Part shown: positions 20,043-29,051 of the stretch, one piece after another
How positions within the stretch are numbered: position 1 is the first letter of the stretch
How the letters are laid out: each line of letters opens with the position of its first letter
DNA from: Anaerolineae bacterium
Lineage (GTDB): Bacteria > Chloroflexota > Anaerolineae > Aggregatilineales > Aggregatilineaceae
Length of the DNA stretch: 64,000 nt
Reading direction: 5' to 3'
Assembly: GCA_027494015.1 (NCBI GenBank)
Contig: JAOSJP010000001.1
Coordinates: forward strand, 1 to 64,000
Position numbers and translations under genes: made by a program
Notes under the pieces: model-generated
Databases searched by the model: none
Seen by the model: the letters and a program-made list of their open reading frames with translations, nothing else
What the model was told of the DNA's origin: nothing

Positions 20043-20048
20043 TATAAT
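20043..20048 (+). promoter_or_regulatory. Candidate -10 upstream of a leader terminator
   Basis: TATAAT between the carrier gene and the hairpin at 20084. If it is active, the transcript would meet the terminator before reaching the glycosyltransferase at 20133, as in an attenuator. No good -35 is seen. Confidence 0.4.
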
Positions 20049-20083
20049 CGAGCGCGAAGGGGCAACATGCCCGGCGCGTTGGC

Positions 20084-20120
20084 CCCGGTCGCCGGGCGTG
20101 AGGCGACCGGGTTTTGTTTT
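20084..20120 (+). terminator. Strong Rho-independent terminator directly before a glycosyltransferase gene
   Basis: Perfect 10-bp stem CCCGGTCGCC (20084-20093) / GGCGACCGGG (20102-20111), 8-nt loop, then TTTTGTTTT. It may end the carrier transcript or attenuate the next gene, whose ribosome-binding site starts within a few bases. Confidence 0.85.
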
Positions 20121-20132
20121 GGAGAGGGAGCA

Positions 20133-21485
20133 ATGAGAAACCCTCGCCGCGCGCTGTGGCGCGCGCTGGACGCGCTCTGGCTGGCGGTGCTGGTCATCTA
20201 TATGCTGGTCGGGGTGGACGACGTGCCGTTTCATGGCGACGAGTCCAGCCTGATCGCTATGAGCCGCGACTACTACTATCTCGTGCAGAAGCGCGACATC
20301 GAGCCGGTGCTCTACGATCCGGCTCCAGCCGACCCGATGGATCAGGAGCTACGCCTGATCAACGGCACGGTGGGCAAGATGGCCATGGGCTTCGCCTGGG
20401 ACATGGCCGGACTGACGGCAGACGATCTTAATGCCCCCTGGCTGTGGGGTGCGGACTGGGAGTACAACGTCCACACGGGGCACGTGCCCGGCGAGCGGCT
20501 GCTGCACGCCGCCCGGCTGTCTTCGGCGGTGCTGACCGCGATCAGCGTGGTCGCCGTGTTCGCCATCGCCTGGATTGCGGGCGGGCGTCCGGCGGCGTGG
20601 GCGGCGGCGCTGATCTACGCCAGCGACCCGGTGGTGCTGCTCAACGGGCGGCGGGCGATGATGGAGGGCGCGCACCTGGCTTTTGCCACGCTGACTGTGT
20701 GGGCGGCGCTGTTGGTCGTGCGCGAGCAGGGACGCCGTCCAGCGCCGCGCCGGCGCAGGCTGGTGGGCCTGACGGCGCTTTTCGGAATCCTGGGCGGCCT
20801 GGCGGCGGCCAGCAAGCACCCGGCGCTGATCGTCGTGGCGGCGGGCTTCGCGGCGATTGCCTCGGAGCCGTTCATCAGGCGCAGGCCAGCACCGCTGAAC
20901 CGGCGGCGTGTCCTGCGTTGGATAGGGGCGGGCGTCCTGGTTCTGCTGACGTTTCTGGTGCTCAACCCGGCCTGGTGGTCGGATCCGCTGCACATGCCGG
21001 GCCGCGTGCTGGAGCTGCGCGGCCACCTGCTCGACCAGCAGGTGGCCGGATACGGCGGGTACGATGGGCTGGGGGAGCGCCTGGAAGGGCTGGCGCGGCA
21101 GACGTTCGGCGTAGAGTTGCAGTATTACGAGGCTCCGGGGTGGAATGAGTGGGTCGCCGGCGAGATCGCGCACTACGAGGACTCCTGGCTGGCGGGGCGC
21201 AGTGCCGGGCTGGCCTGGGCGTTGGCTCTGGGAGGCGCGTCGGTCGTCGGGATATGGCAGTTAGGCCGGCGCTGGCGCGAGGGGGCGGCCTGGACCGTCC
21301 TGCTGTGGGCTGGCATCACCGCCCTGGCATTGCTGATCGCCACGCCGCTGGAGTGGCAGCGCTACTACCTGCCGCTGCATCCACCGTTGGCGGTTGTGGC
21401 CGGGTGCGGCGTGGCGGTGGTGGCGGCGGAGATCATGCGCCGTTGGCGGCGAGAGGGGGCGCATGATCCTGATCGCGCCCGCTGA
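20133..21485 (+). CDS. GT39-like (ArnT/PMT type) membrane glycosyltransferase 1
   Basis: Polytopic membrane GT-C enzyme predicted to move a sugar from a polyprenyl-phosphate donor to an extracytoplasmic acceptor. 450 residues from ATG 20133, preceded by GGAGAGGGAG. The first helix (ALWLAVLVIYMLVG) leads to the extracytoplasmic loop VPFHGDESSLIAMSRDYYY. Its Asp-Glu pair matches the GT39 catalytic loop. Around nine further helices follow. A lumenal segment QQVAGYGGYDGLGERLEGL occupies the middle. The 3' end overlaps the next glycosyltransferase by 23 bp, so this is the head of a three-gene GT39 cluster. The acceptor (glycan or protein) cannot be inferred. Confidence 0.82.
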   Translation: MRNPRRALWRALDALWLAVLVIYMLVGVDDVPFHGDESSLIAMSRDYYYLVQKRDIEPVLYDPAPADPMDQELRLINGTVGKMAMGFAWDMAGLTADDLNAPWLWGADWEYNVHTGHVPGERLLHAARLSSAVLTAISVVAVFAIAWIAGGRPAAWAAALIYASDPVVLLNGRRAMMEGAHLAFATLTVWAALLVVREQGRRPAPRRRRLVGLTALFGILGGLAAASKHPALIVVAAGFAAIASEPFIRRRPAPLNRRRVLRWIGAGVLVLLTFLVLNPAWWSDPLHMPGRVLELRGHLLDQQVAGYGGYDGLGERLEGLARQTFGVELQYYEAPGWNEWVAGEIAHYEDSWLAGRSAGLAWALALGGASVVGIWQLGRRWREGAAWTVLLWAGITALALLIATPLEWQRYYLPLHPPLAVVAGCGVAVVAAEIMRRWRREGAHDPDRAR

Positions 21486-23190
21486 CCTGCTGGAAGCTCT
21501 GTGGGGGCTGGCCTTCGCCGCGCCCTGGGCATGGTGGCTGCTGCCGCCGCGCCGCCGGGCGGGGCTCGCGCTGGCGCTGCTGGCGCTGGCGCTGAGCCTG
21601 GGTGCGCTGACGCTGTGGATGCTGGCCCTGACGCTGGCCGGGGCGCTGAGCCTGGGCGCGGTGCGCGCCGGGACGCTGGGCGTGTTCGGCGCGGGGACGG
21701 CGGCCTGCTGGCGGGCGGGCGCGCGTCCCGCGTTTCCCAGGGTGAGGGTCGGCGGGATCGGCGCGGTCATCCGGCGGCATCCGCTGGCGGCGGGCACCCT
21801 CGCGGTAATGGTGGGACTTGCCGCGCTGGTGGTGTTCAACGCGCTCTACTGGCCGTTCTACGCCCCCGATGCCGTGTCCATCTACGCCGACCAGAGCCGG
21901 GTCATCTACCAGGCGCGGGCGCTGCCGGGGGATGAGGGGCTGTACGAGCTATACCCGATGCTGCTGCCGCTCAGCCACGCCTACGCTTATCTGGCGGCGG
22001 GCGCGCTGGACGAGTACCTGGCGAAAGTGGCGGTTGCGGCGCTGGCGCTGGGGGCGCTCGGCGCGACGTATGCGCTGGGGCGCGCGCTCTACGGCTGGCG
22101 CGCTGGTCTGAGCGCGGCGGTGTTGCTGGCCCTGACGCCGGAGTTCGCGCGCTGGGCCTCGGCTGGCTACACGGACATCCCCGCCGGATTCTTCGCGGCG
22201 CTGGCGACGCTGGCCGCCTGGTGGCTGGCTGAGGATCGGTCGCTGCGGGCGGCGTGGCTGCTGGGGATCATGGCCGGGCTGGCCGCCTGGACGAAGAACA
22301 GCGCGCTGGCCTTCATCTTGTCGGCGGGGCTGTGGCTGGTCTATGCCCGCTGGCGCGGCTGGACCAGTTGGCGGCACGGGCTGGCGCTGGCGGCGGGACT
22401 TGCTCTCACGGCAGGTCCCTGGTATGCGCGCAACCTGCTGGAGTTTGGGCGGCTGGTGCCGCCGACCGTGTGGAGCGAGCAGGCGCAGCACACGGCGGCG
22501 ATGCTCGTCCCGTTCCTGGGCAAGCTCCCCGCTTATTCCGCGCCGGGGCTGATCGTCACGGCGGGCATGGCCTGGAGCGCGGTCGAGGCGCTGCGCGGGG
22601 CGCGCCCCTGCGCTGACCGGGCGCGGCTGCTGTGGATCATGGCCGGGCCGTTCGCGGCGGCGTGGTGGTGGGCCGCCTCCTACGAGACGCGCTTCCTGCA
22701 GGCGATCTATCCCCTGCTGTGCGTGATGGGCGCGCGGGCGCTGCTCGGCGCAGGGGAGGCGCGCCGGGAGCGCGGCTCGCTCCGCCCGGCGATTCAGGCG
22801 GGACTGCTGGCGCTGATCCTGCTGCTGGCGCTGCTCCCTGCGCGCAAGGCGCTCGACTTCAAGACGGAATTGGCACGCGCGCCGCTGATGGGCGACGAGG
22901 AGCGCCATCGCGCCGTCCTGGGGCCGCTCTACGACATGGCGCGCTATTTGGGCGCGCTGCCCGCCGCAGGGACGGCCCTCAGCGACAGCACCCTGCTGCC
23001 GTTCCTGGCCGCCGAGGAAGGGCGGCTGCGGGTGGCGGTCGGCGGGCTGCCCGACCGGGCGGCGCTGGCCCGCTACGATTACCTGGCCGTGCGCACCGAT
23101 ACGCCGCTGCTGCGCGTGACCCAGCCGGGCGACGTGACGCCGCTGGCGACGTTCGGCCCCTATACCGTCTACCGCGTGCACTACCGCTGA
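21463..23190 (+). CDS. GT39-like membrane glycosyltransferase 2
   Basis: 575 residues, ATG 21463, overlapping the preceding gene by 23 bp. Very hydrophobic, with about twelve helices. After three N-terminal helices the first extracytoplasmic loop is WPFYAPDAVSIYADQSRVIY, the family position of the catalytic acidic residue(s) but with the Asp-Glu pair reduced to separated Asp residues (PDAVSIYAD). A second conserved loop reads ELYPMLLPLSHAYAYLAAG. GYTDIPAGFFAAL and WTKNSALAFILSAGLWL follow, as in ArnT-like proteins. Its C-terminal ~80 residues form a soluble tail. Co-transcribed with its neighbours. Acceptor unknown. Confidence 0.8.
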   Translation: MILIAPADLLEALWGLAFAAPWAWWLLPPRRRAGLALALLALALSLGALTLWMLALTLAGALSLGAVRAGTLGVFGAGTAACWRAGARPAFPRVRVGGIGAVIRRHPLAAGTLAVMVGLAALVVFNALYWPFYAPDAVSIYADQSRVIYQARALPGDEGLYELYPMLLPLSHAYAYLAAGALDEYLAKVAVAALALGALGATYALGRALYGWRAGLSAAVLLALTPEFARWASAGYTDIPAGFFAALATLAAWWLAEDRSLRAAWLLGIMAGLAAWTKNSALAFILSAGLWLVYARWRGWTSWRHGLALAAGLALTAGPWYARNLLEFGRLVPPTVWSEQAQHTAAMLVPFLGKLPAYSAPGLIVTAGMAWSAVEALRGARPCADRARLLWIMAGPFAAAWWWAASYETRFLQAIYPLLCVMGARALLGAGEARRERGSLRPAIQAGLLALILLLALLPARKALDFKTELARAPLMGDEERHRAVLGPLYDMARYLGALPAAGTALSDSTLLPFLAAEEGRLRVAVGGLPDRAALARYDYLAVRTDTPLLRVTQPGDVTPLATFGPYTVYRVHYR

Positions 23191-23200
23191 AGGGATGTCC

Positions 23201-25769
23201 ATGCCTGACTGGCTGCAACCGACCGTCGCCTTGCTGCCCTACGCGGCGTGGGTGTTCCTCGGCGTGGGAATTCCCTGGGCGCTGGCCGTCCTGCCGCGCG
23301 CGCACTGGGGCGAGCGGGTGACGGTGCTGGCGGTGGGCATGGCGCTGGGGCCGCTGCTCTACACGGCGTGGCTGTTCGTTCTGGGCACGCTCGGCGCGCT
23401 GACGCTCGCGCCGTCGCTGATCGGGAGTGGGGCGCTGGCCGCGCTGGGCGCGGCGCTGGCGGCGCGGCGGGGGCGGCGCGCGGAGGGTGAGCCTTCCCCC
23501 GCGCCGCCAGCGAGGGCGCGGAACGCGCCCCCAGCGCCCCACAGTGGCGGTGAGCGCTTGCTGGTCGCCGGAATCGCGCTCGTGCTCGCGCTCAATGGGC
23601 TGGTCACAGCTTACTGGCCGTTCATCGCCTACGACACGCAGTGGGTCTACGGCTACAACGCGCGCGTCTTCGTGCTGCACGAGCGCATTCCCAACGAGAT
23701 GGGCTACTACCCGCAGCACGTGCCGCTGCTCTACACGACGATGCAGCAGGCGTGGGCGGCGCTGGGTGGCGAGACGCTCAACGATCATGCGGCCCGCGTC
23801 GTCATCCCCTGGTTCAACGCCGCGATGGTGCTCATGGCCTACACGCTGGGCCGGCGGGCCTTCGGCGGGCGGCGCGTCGCCCTGCTGGCGGCGGCGGCCT
23901 GGGCGCTCTACCCGCACGTGGCGGCCTGGTCTGGCGCGGGCGACCTGGAGATCGTGCTGGCCCTGTACGTGACCGGCGCGGCGGCCTACTTCGTCGAGGC
24001 GTGGCGGACGGAGCGGGTGCGTCCGGCGATGGTCAGCGGGCTGCTGCTGGCGGGCGCGCTGTGGACCAAGCCAACGGGCGGGGCGCTGGCGCTGGGGGAT
24101 GGCCCTGGCCGTCGCGGGGACGCTGGCCGCGCGGCGATTCCGCCTGACGGACGCCTGGCCGAAGCTGCGCGTCGCCCTGATCGCGGGGCTGGCTTGTGCG
24201 CCGCTGGGCGGGATGTGGTACGTCCGCAACTTTCTGCTTGGCCACACGGTCGTGGACTTCCCCGCCGCGTACTGGCACGACTTCGCCCAGCGCTCCGGGC
24301 AGGAATTCGGCTGGCCGTTGCTGATCGCCGGGCTGGCAGCGGGGGCGCTGATCGTCAGGGGCGCTGGCAGCGGGCGGCTGATGCGCCTGGCCCCGCTCAT
24401 CGCCATGTTGCTCCTGCTGGCGGGGACGCTGCCGACAGCCTGGAACGCGCAGCGCATTCACGACGCCGGCGATGCCTGGCTGTGGCTGCGCGGCGACATC
24501 AGCGCCAGCCGGCGCATGGAGGCCCTGGACTGGGCGCTGGTCGCCGCCGGGTTCGCACTGCTGGCCTGGGCGGGCCGTGCGTGCTGGCGCGCCCTGCCGG
24601 GCGAGCGCCGCGCGACGGTCCTGCTGCTGTGGGCGCTGCTGCTGCCCTATGCCGCCGTGTGGTTCCTCAACTTCTCTTACCATTACCGGCTGAGCTTCGC
24701 CATCGTGCCGCTGCTGGCGGTGCAGGTCGCCGCGCTGGTGGATGGCTGGCTGTGGGATTGGCTGGCGGCGCGGCGCGTCCGGCGGGCGCTTGGAGGGGCG
24801 CTGGTAGTGGCGCTGGTGGCGGGCGCTGCCTGGGCAGGCGTGCAGCATACCGTCGAAGCCTGGCGCGACGGCGGCCTGCCGGACGACACGGCCAAGTATG
24901 ACCGGGGCAATCCGGCGCTGATGGTCGTCGTGCACGCGCTGGAGCAGGTCGCCGCCGGGCGCGGCGACCTGGTCGTGGCCATCCCCGGCGAAGACCGGCT
25001 GCCCTTCTTCTTCCCCACCTGGGAGATTCGCAACAGCCGCGATCCTGCCGAGCTACCCCTTCGCCTGGAAGACCTGGAGGGTGCCGATATGTTCGTCAAC
25101 ACGTCGGTCGGCGTGTTCCTGATGCAGTGGTCGGGGCAGTGGCCCAATTCGCTGCAGGCCGACGCCGACCTGGCCGCGCTCTACCACCGGCTGGACGTGC
25201 GCGGGCCGGATGGCGCGCCCTGGCCGACCGTCCTGGAGCCGATCCCGCTCAGCCCGGACGGGTCGCTGCCGGTGGATGACGGCAACTTCCGCTATACGGC
25301 CTTCACCATTCACCCACAAGCGCGCTTCGCCCCCATGACGCCGGGCGCGGCGCAGCCGGACGAGGTGCTGTTCGGCGACTGGGCGCGCCTGGTGGGGCAT
25401 GACCTGGGCAACCTGAAGTGGGAGCGCGGCCAGCGGATTGTGCTCACGCTGTACTGGCAGCCGACCGCCGCCGCCCCGCCGCCGCATGATTACAGCGTCT
25501 ACGTGCACTTGCTGGCGCCGGACGGAACATTGCTGAGGGCCTTCGACGGAGAACCGGCGGGGGGCACCTATCCGACGCGCTTCTGGCGGCCCGGCGAATC
25601 ATTGCTCGATTACCGCGTCTTGCGCGTGCCGGAGGACATTCCGCCCGGCCCGGCGATCCTGCGCGTGGGTCTGTATGACCCGCTGACGGACGAGCGGCTG
25701 CCGGTGACGGTCGGCGGTGCCCCGGCGGGCGACGGCCTGACCATCGAGACGCGCATCGAAGTGCGCTAG
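23201..25769 (+). CDS. GT39-like membrane glycosyltransferase 3 with C-terminal beta domain, one frameshift
   Basis: The start at ATG 23201 gives correct spacing from GAAGGG; ATG 23195 sits on top of it. The first part has the loop YWPFIAYDTQWVYGYNARVF and YYPQHVPLLYTTMQQAW. The frame then slips at the GGGGG run near 24095. Corrected, the protein continues GALALGMALAVAGTLAARRF and WYVRNFLLGHTVVDFPAAYW to a full ~855 residues. The last ~150 residues form an extracytoplasmic beta-sandwich (VLFGDWARLVGHDLG; YSVYVHLLAPDGTLL; RFWRPGESLLDYRVLRVPED; RVGLYDPLTDERLPV) that also occurs at the end of the glycosyltransferase at 53381. The TAG stop overlaps a MITE target site. Confidence 0.82.
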
Positions 25770-25974
25770 AGGCTGTTATGCACTAACGGCCCTGTTTTTC
25801 CCCAGCGGTTTTGGGTAGCTCCTGGTTTACCTCACCCCCGTCTCGGCGCTGGCGCGCCTCGACTCCCCCTCTCCATGCATGGAGAGGGGGAAAGGCCGAG
25901 CGCAGCGAGGCCAGGGGGTGAGGTCAACAGAGCGCCCCTCTCCCTTGTCAAGGGTACCAAGTTCATAACACGCT
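25770..25974. mobile_element. IS5-type MITE, complete copy 2 (inverted relative to copy 1)
   Basis: 205 bp. Ends are AGGCTGTTATGCACT and the complement of AGCGTGTTATGAACTT. Left CTAG at 25766-25769 (including the TAG stop of the glycosyltransferase). The right CTAG is split by an IS630 insertion (CTA 25975-25977 and TAG 27207-27209). The interior is the shared palindromic core. Confidence 0.85.
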
Positions 25975-25977
25975 CTA

Positions 25978-27206
25978 GTAGTGCACCAGGCAAGGATTGA
26001 CGGATAAGGCAGAAGCTGGCATACTGAAAGAAACAGACGAGAAGTCCAAGGAGCCAGCCATGCCAGCCAAACGATACAAAGTGACGTTAAGCGCTGAGGA
26101 GCGTGCTGAGTTAACGCAGTTGGTGAACAAAGGGAAAGCGGCGGCCCGAAAGCTGGCCCACGCTCGAATCGTGCTATTGGCGGATGAAGGGGAGACGGGA
26201 CCAGGCTGGAAAGATGACCAGATCGTGGACGCGCTGAGTATCAGCCGGTCGACGGTCGAGCGGGTACGGCAGGCATGGGTGATGGAGGGGCCAGAGGCCG
26301 CGCTGAACCACAAGCGACCGTACCCGACCCGACAGCGGATCTTGGACGGGGAAGCAGAAGCGCACCTGGTGAAGCTGGCGTGCAGCACACCGCCGGACGG
26401 TCGGGAACGTTGGACGATGCAATTGCTGGCCGACAAGCTGGTGGAACTGGGGATCGTCGAGAGCGTATCGGATGAAACGGTGCGCCAGATGTTGAAAAAA
26501 ACGACCTTAAGCCGTGGCTGAAGCAGATGTGGTGCATTCCGCCCGAAGCGGATGCTGCCTTCGTGTGCCAGATGGAAGAGGTGCTGGACGTCTATCATCG
26601 CCCCCATGACCCCAAGCGCCCGTTGGTGTGCCTGGATGAAGGGACTAAACAACTGGTGAGCGAAACGCGACAGCCGTTGCCGACACAACCCGGCCAGCCT
26701 GCCAAAGTCGATTTTGAATACGCGCGCCACGGGACCGCCAATCTGTTCGTGCTGTTCGCGCCATTGGAGGGCTGGCGGCATGTCCGGATCACTGAGCAGC
26801 GCACGCGCTGTGATTGGGCGCACTGCATCCGTGATTTGGTGGACGTGCAGTTCCCTGCGGCTGAGACCATCGTGTTGGTCATGGATAACCTCAATACCCA
26901 TCATCCTGCCTCTCTCTACGAGGCCTTCCCGCCTGCAGAGGCGCATCGTATCGCGGCCAAGCTGGAAATCCACTACACGCCCAAACATGGCAGTTGGTTG
27001 AATATGGCCGAAATTGAACTGAGTGTTCTGGCGCGTCAATGCCTAGACCGGCGTATCCCTGACCAGGCTACCCTGTCCCATGAAGTCACGGCCTGGCAAG
27101 CCCAGCGTAATGCACAAGCGTCTTCCGTCGATTGGCAGTTCACGACCCAAGACGCTCGGATCAAACTCAAACATCTTTATCCTTCAGTTTAACCCTGGCG
27201 CACTAC
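25978..27206 (+). mobile_element. IS630-family insertion sequence
   Basis: 1229 bp, bounded by TA dinucleotides at 25976-25977 and 27207-27208, the TA duplication typical of the IS630/mariner group. Terminal inverted repeats: GTAGTGCACCAGG at the left and the complement of GTAGTGCGCCAGG at the right. It encodes one transposase in two overlapping frames joined by an A7 slippery run. It sits inside the CTAG target duplication of a MITE, so it arrived later. Confidence 0.92.
26060..27192 (+). CDS. IS630-family transposase, programmed -1 frameshift
   Basis: DDE transposase moving the surrounding IS. ATG 26060 follows AAGGAG at 26048-26053; an upstream ATG at 25997 is possible but lacks a ribosome-binding site. 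The first frame gives the helix-turn-helix region (DDQIVDALSISRSTVERVRQ) and a linker. At the A7 run 26495-26501 a -1 slip turns MLKKT into LKKNDLKPWLKQMWCIPP and fuses to the catalytic part. There the triad is CLDEG, VMDNLNTH and the Glu in WLNMAEIE. Both frames look intact, so the copy may be active. Slippage on A6-7 is well known for IS630 relatives; here it is inferred. Confidence 0.9.
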
Positions 27207-27224
27207 TAGCGGGTCGCTCGCCCC

Positions 27225-28469
27225 TCACAGCACGGCGACGGCCAGGGCCAGGCTGCGCCGCACTTCTTCGCGGTTGAAGCTCGCCCACGCCTCCGGGAAC
27301 GTGTTCAGCAACCGCTGCTGCTCGGCAGCCTGGAAATCCGCGTAGGCCAGCACGCCGCTGAAGTCCGGGCGCAGGAATTGGGGAACGCCGCTGTAGGCGT
27401 CCCGCTGGGCGGTGATGAAGTCGCCCAGCACCTGGGCGGCGACGGAGGTATCGTTGAGATCGCCCAGGTGATCCTGCATGGTCTTGATCTCCTTGATGAC
27501 CAGCTTGACCTCCGGCCCCAGCACTTCCTCGAAGAACTCCATCGCGTAGCGCAGCCGCTTGAAATCAATGCGCAGGGCGTGCAGCGTGGCGATGGGCGCG
27601 CTGTCCACCAGGGTCTCGTAGGCGCGCACGCGCTCGTAGTGCTCGTAGATCAGGCGCGGGGCAACGTGCCGCACCTGGTACGCCTCGATGCCGTCGCCGC
27701 GCTGGATGGGCAGCGCGCCGGCGCCCGGCGTGGTGACGAAGCGGTGCAGGCGCTCGATGAAACGGGCGAAACTTGGCGCGTCCAACGTAGCCATCAACGC
27801 CGCGCGCGCGGCGTCGTAATCGTCCTGCCAGGTCGTGAACAGCGGGGAAAGATCAACGCCGGACTTCTTGCTGGCGAAGCGCTCTGCCTTCTGGCGGAAC
27901 ACGTCGAGGTCGCGCACTTCGCCGAGCGCCGCCGCCGTGCGGCGCAGCCCGCGCACCAGCGGCCTGACGGCTTGCGGATCGAAGAAGGGGGCGAACAGCC
28001 GGAACGCGCTGCGCATCCGGCGAGTCGCCACGCGCATGTCGTGCACGCCTTCGATGTCCGCGCCCAGCCGGGCGACCGGCTCGTGGAGCAGCATCCGCTC
28101 GAAGTTGAAATGCAGCGCCTTGCGCCCGGCCTCGGCCATCGCGTCGGCGGGCACCATGCCGACCGTCGCGCGCAGTTCCAGCGGCAGGCGCGGGGCGCCG
28201 ACGCCCGGCGGCGCTTCTGTCAGGCCGGCAGCGTCCTCGGCGACGGGGGGAGCCGCCTCGCGGAAGATGTCCATGCGCCGCTGCGACCACTCGCGCCGCC
28301 AGTAGTAAACGGTGCTGACGCTCAGCCCCACCTGGTGGGCGATGATCTGCGCGCTCTGGCCGTCGCCGCTGAGCAGAATGATGGCAGCCCACCGCGCGAT
28401 GGAGGGGGATCTGTCAGCGCTTAAAGCGGTCAGTGCCGCGCGCTCGGTGTCGGTCAAGTCGAAGGCCAT
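27225..28469 (-). CDS. HTH-CHAD fusion protein
   Basis: 414 residues from ATG 28469 (MAFDLTDTERAAL; GGGAGGGGGAG lies just upstream). Residues 1-75 form a helix-turn-helix of the type found at the front of IS630-like transposases (PSIARWAAIILLSGDGQSAQ, then IIAHQVGLSVSTVYYWRREW). A 50-residue acidic linker follows. The rest is a CHAD domain: VHDMRVATRRMRSAFRLFAP, LVRGLRRTAAALGEVRDLDV and LHALRIDFKRLRYAMEFFEE, with the conserved His and many basic residues. CHAD domains bind polyphosphate. A DNA-binding plus polyphosphate-binding pairing would allow polyphosphate-linked regulation, but that is inference. The 3' end lies 18 bp from the IS630 right terminus. Confidence 0.85.
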   Translation of the reverse strand: MAFDLTDTERAALTALSADRSPSIARWAAIILLSGDGQSAQIIAHQVGLSVSTVYYWRREWSQRRMDIFREAAPPVAEDAAGLTEAPPGVGAPRLPLELRATVGMVPADAMAEAGRKALHFNFERMLLHEPVARLGADIEGVHDMRVATRRMRSAFRLFAPFFDPQAVRPLVRGLRRTAAALGEVRDLDVFRQKAERFASKKSGVDLSPLFTTWQDDYDAARAALMATLDAPSFARFIERLHRFVTTPGAGALPIQRGDGIEAYQVRHVAPRLIYEHYERVRAYETLVDSAPIATLHALRIDFKRLRYAMEFFEEVLGPEVKLVIKEIKTMQDHLGDLNDTSVAAQVLGDFITAQRDAYSGVPQFLRPDFSGVLAYADFQAAEQQRLLNTFPEAWASFNREEVRRSLALAVAVL

Positions 28470-28739
28470 GCTCCCCCTCCCAAGCTGTGATTGGTGGTTG
28501 GTTCCTGGTATTTGGTGAAAGCGGCCCGGTGGTGAGCGTATTCTACCAATCACCAACGACCAATAACCAACAACCCTCTCATCGCGGCGGACGGTCACCC
28601 TTTGAACTCCGAGTATACCAGAAACGGAGCGCCCGACGGTTAAACTGGCCGGATTCCCAGGGCGATCACCCCGGTATATGCCGCACGCCAGCCGGTTTAC
28701 CTCGCCCCCGCTCGGCGCAGTGAGGTCCGTAGGCTATGC

Positions 28740-28892
28740 ATTACCCACAAATGTCCCCCATCCCCCAGCCCCTTCCCCCGCGCTGCGCGGAGGGAAGGGG
28801 AGCAAGCCCGCTGCTTTTCTCCCTTCCCCCCTCGTGGGGGAAGGGCCGGGGATGGGGGGACAGGCACAGCCAAAGATGTGGGTAATGGATAG
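28740..28892. repeat. Interspersed palindromic repeat, CCCCATCCCC type
   Basis: TGTCCCCCATCCCCCAGCCC ... GGGGAAGGGCCGGGGATGGG GGGACA, one long imperfect palindrome with a G/C-rich centre, ending in AAAGATGTGGGTAAT. Related blocks lie at 19370-19490 and 48130-48240. It sits in the ~580-bp gap between the CHAD and HD genes; no gene is seen there. At 28480-28580 is an inverted pair of TTGGTGATTGG-like repeats. Confidence 0.65.
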
Positions 28893-28896
28893 GGTC

Positions 28897-28928
28897 CGTA
28901 GGGGCGGGTTTCAAAACCCGCCCCTACG
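28897..28928. repeat. GTAGGGGCG palindrome, copy 3
   Basis: 15-bp perfect arms (CGTAGGGGCGGGTTT and complement) around CA, followed by the GTGCAGCAAAGCGGC/CTACCTGACAAG module. A TATGAT at about 29008 downstream may serve the next gene. Confidence 0.75.
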
Positions 28929-29051
28929 AGGGTGCAGCAAAGCGGCACGCCTACCTGACAAGTCTGCGCGCATCCCTCGAAAACCCTTGAGGCTCGCGCC
29001 ATCTGCGCTATGATCACTGTGGAGTGGGTGATTGGCCCTGAAAGGGGGCAC

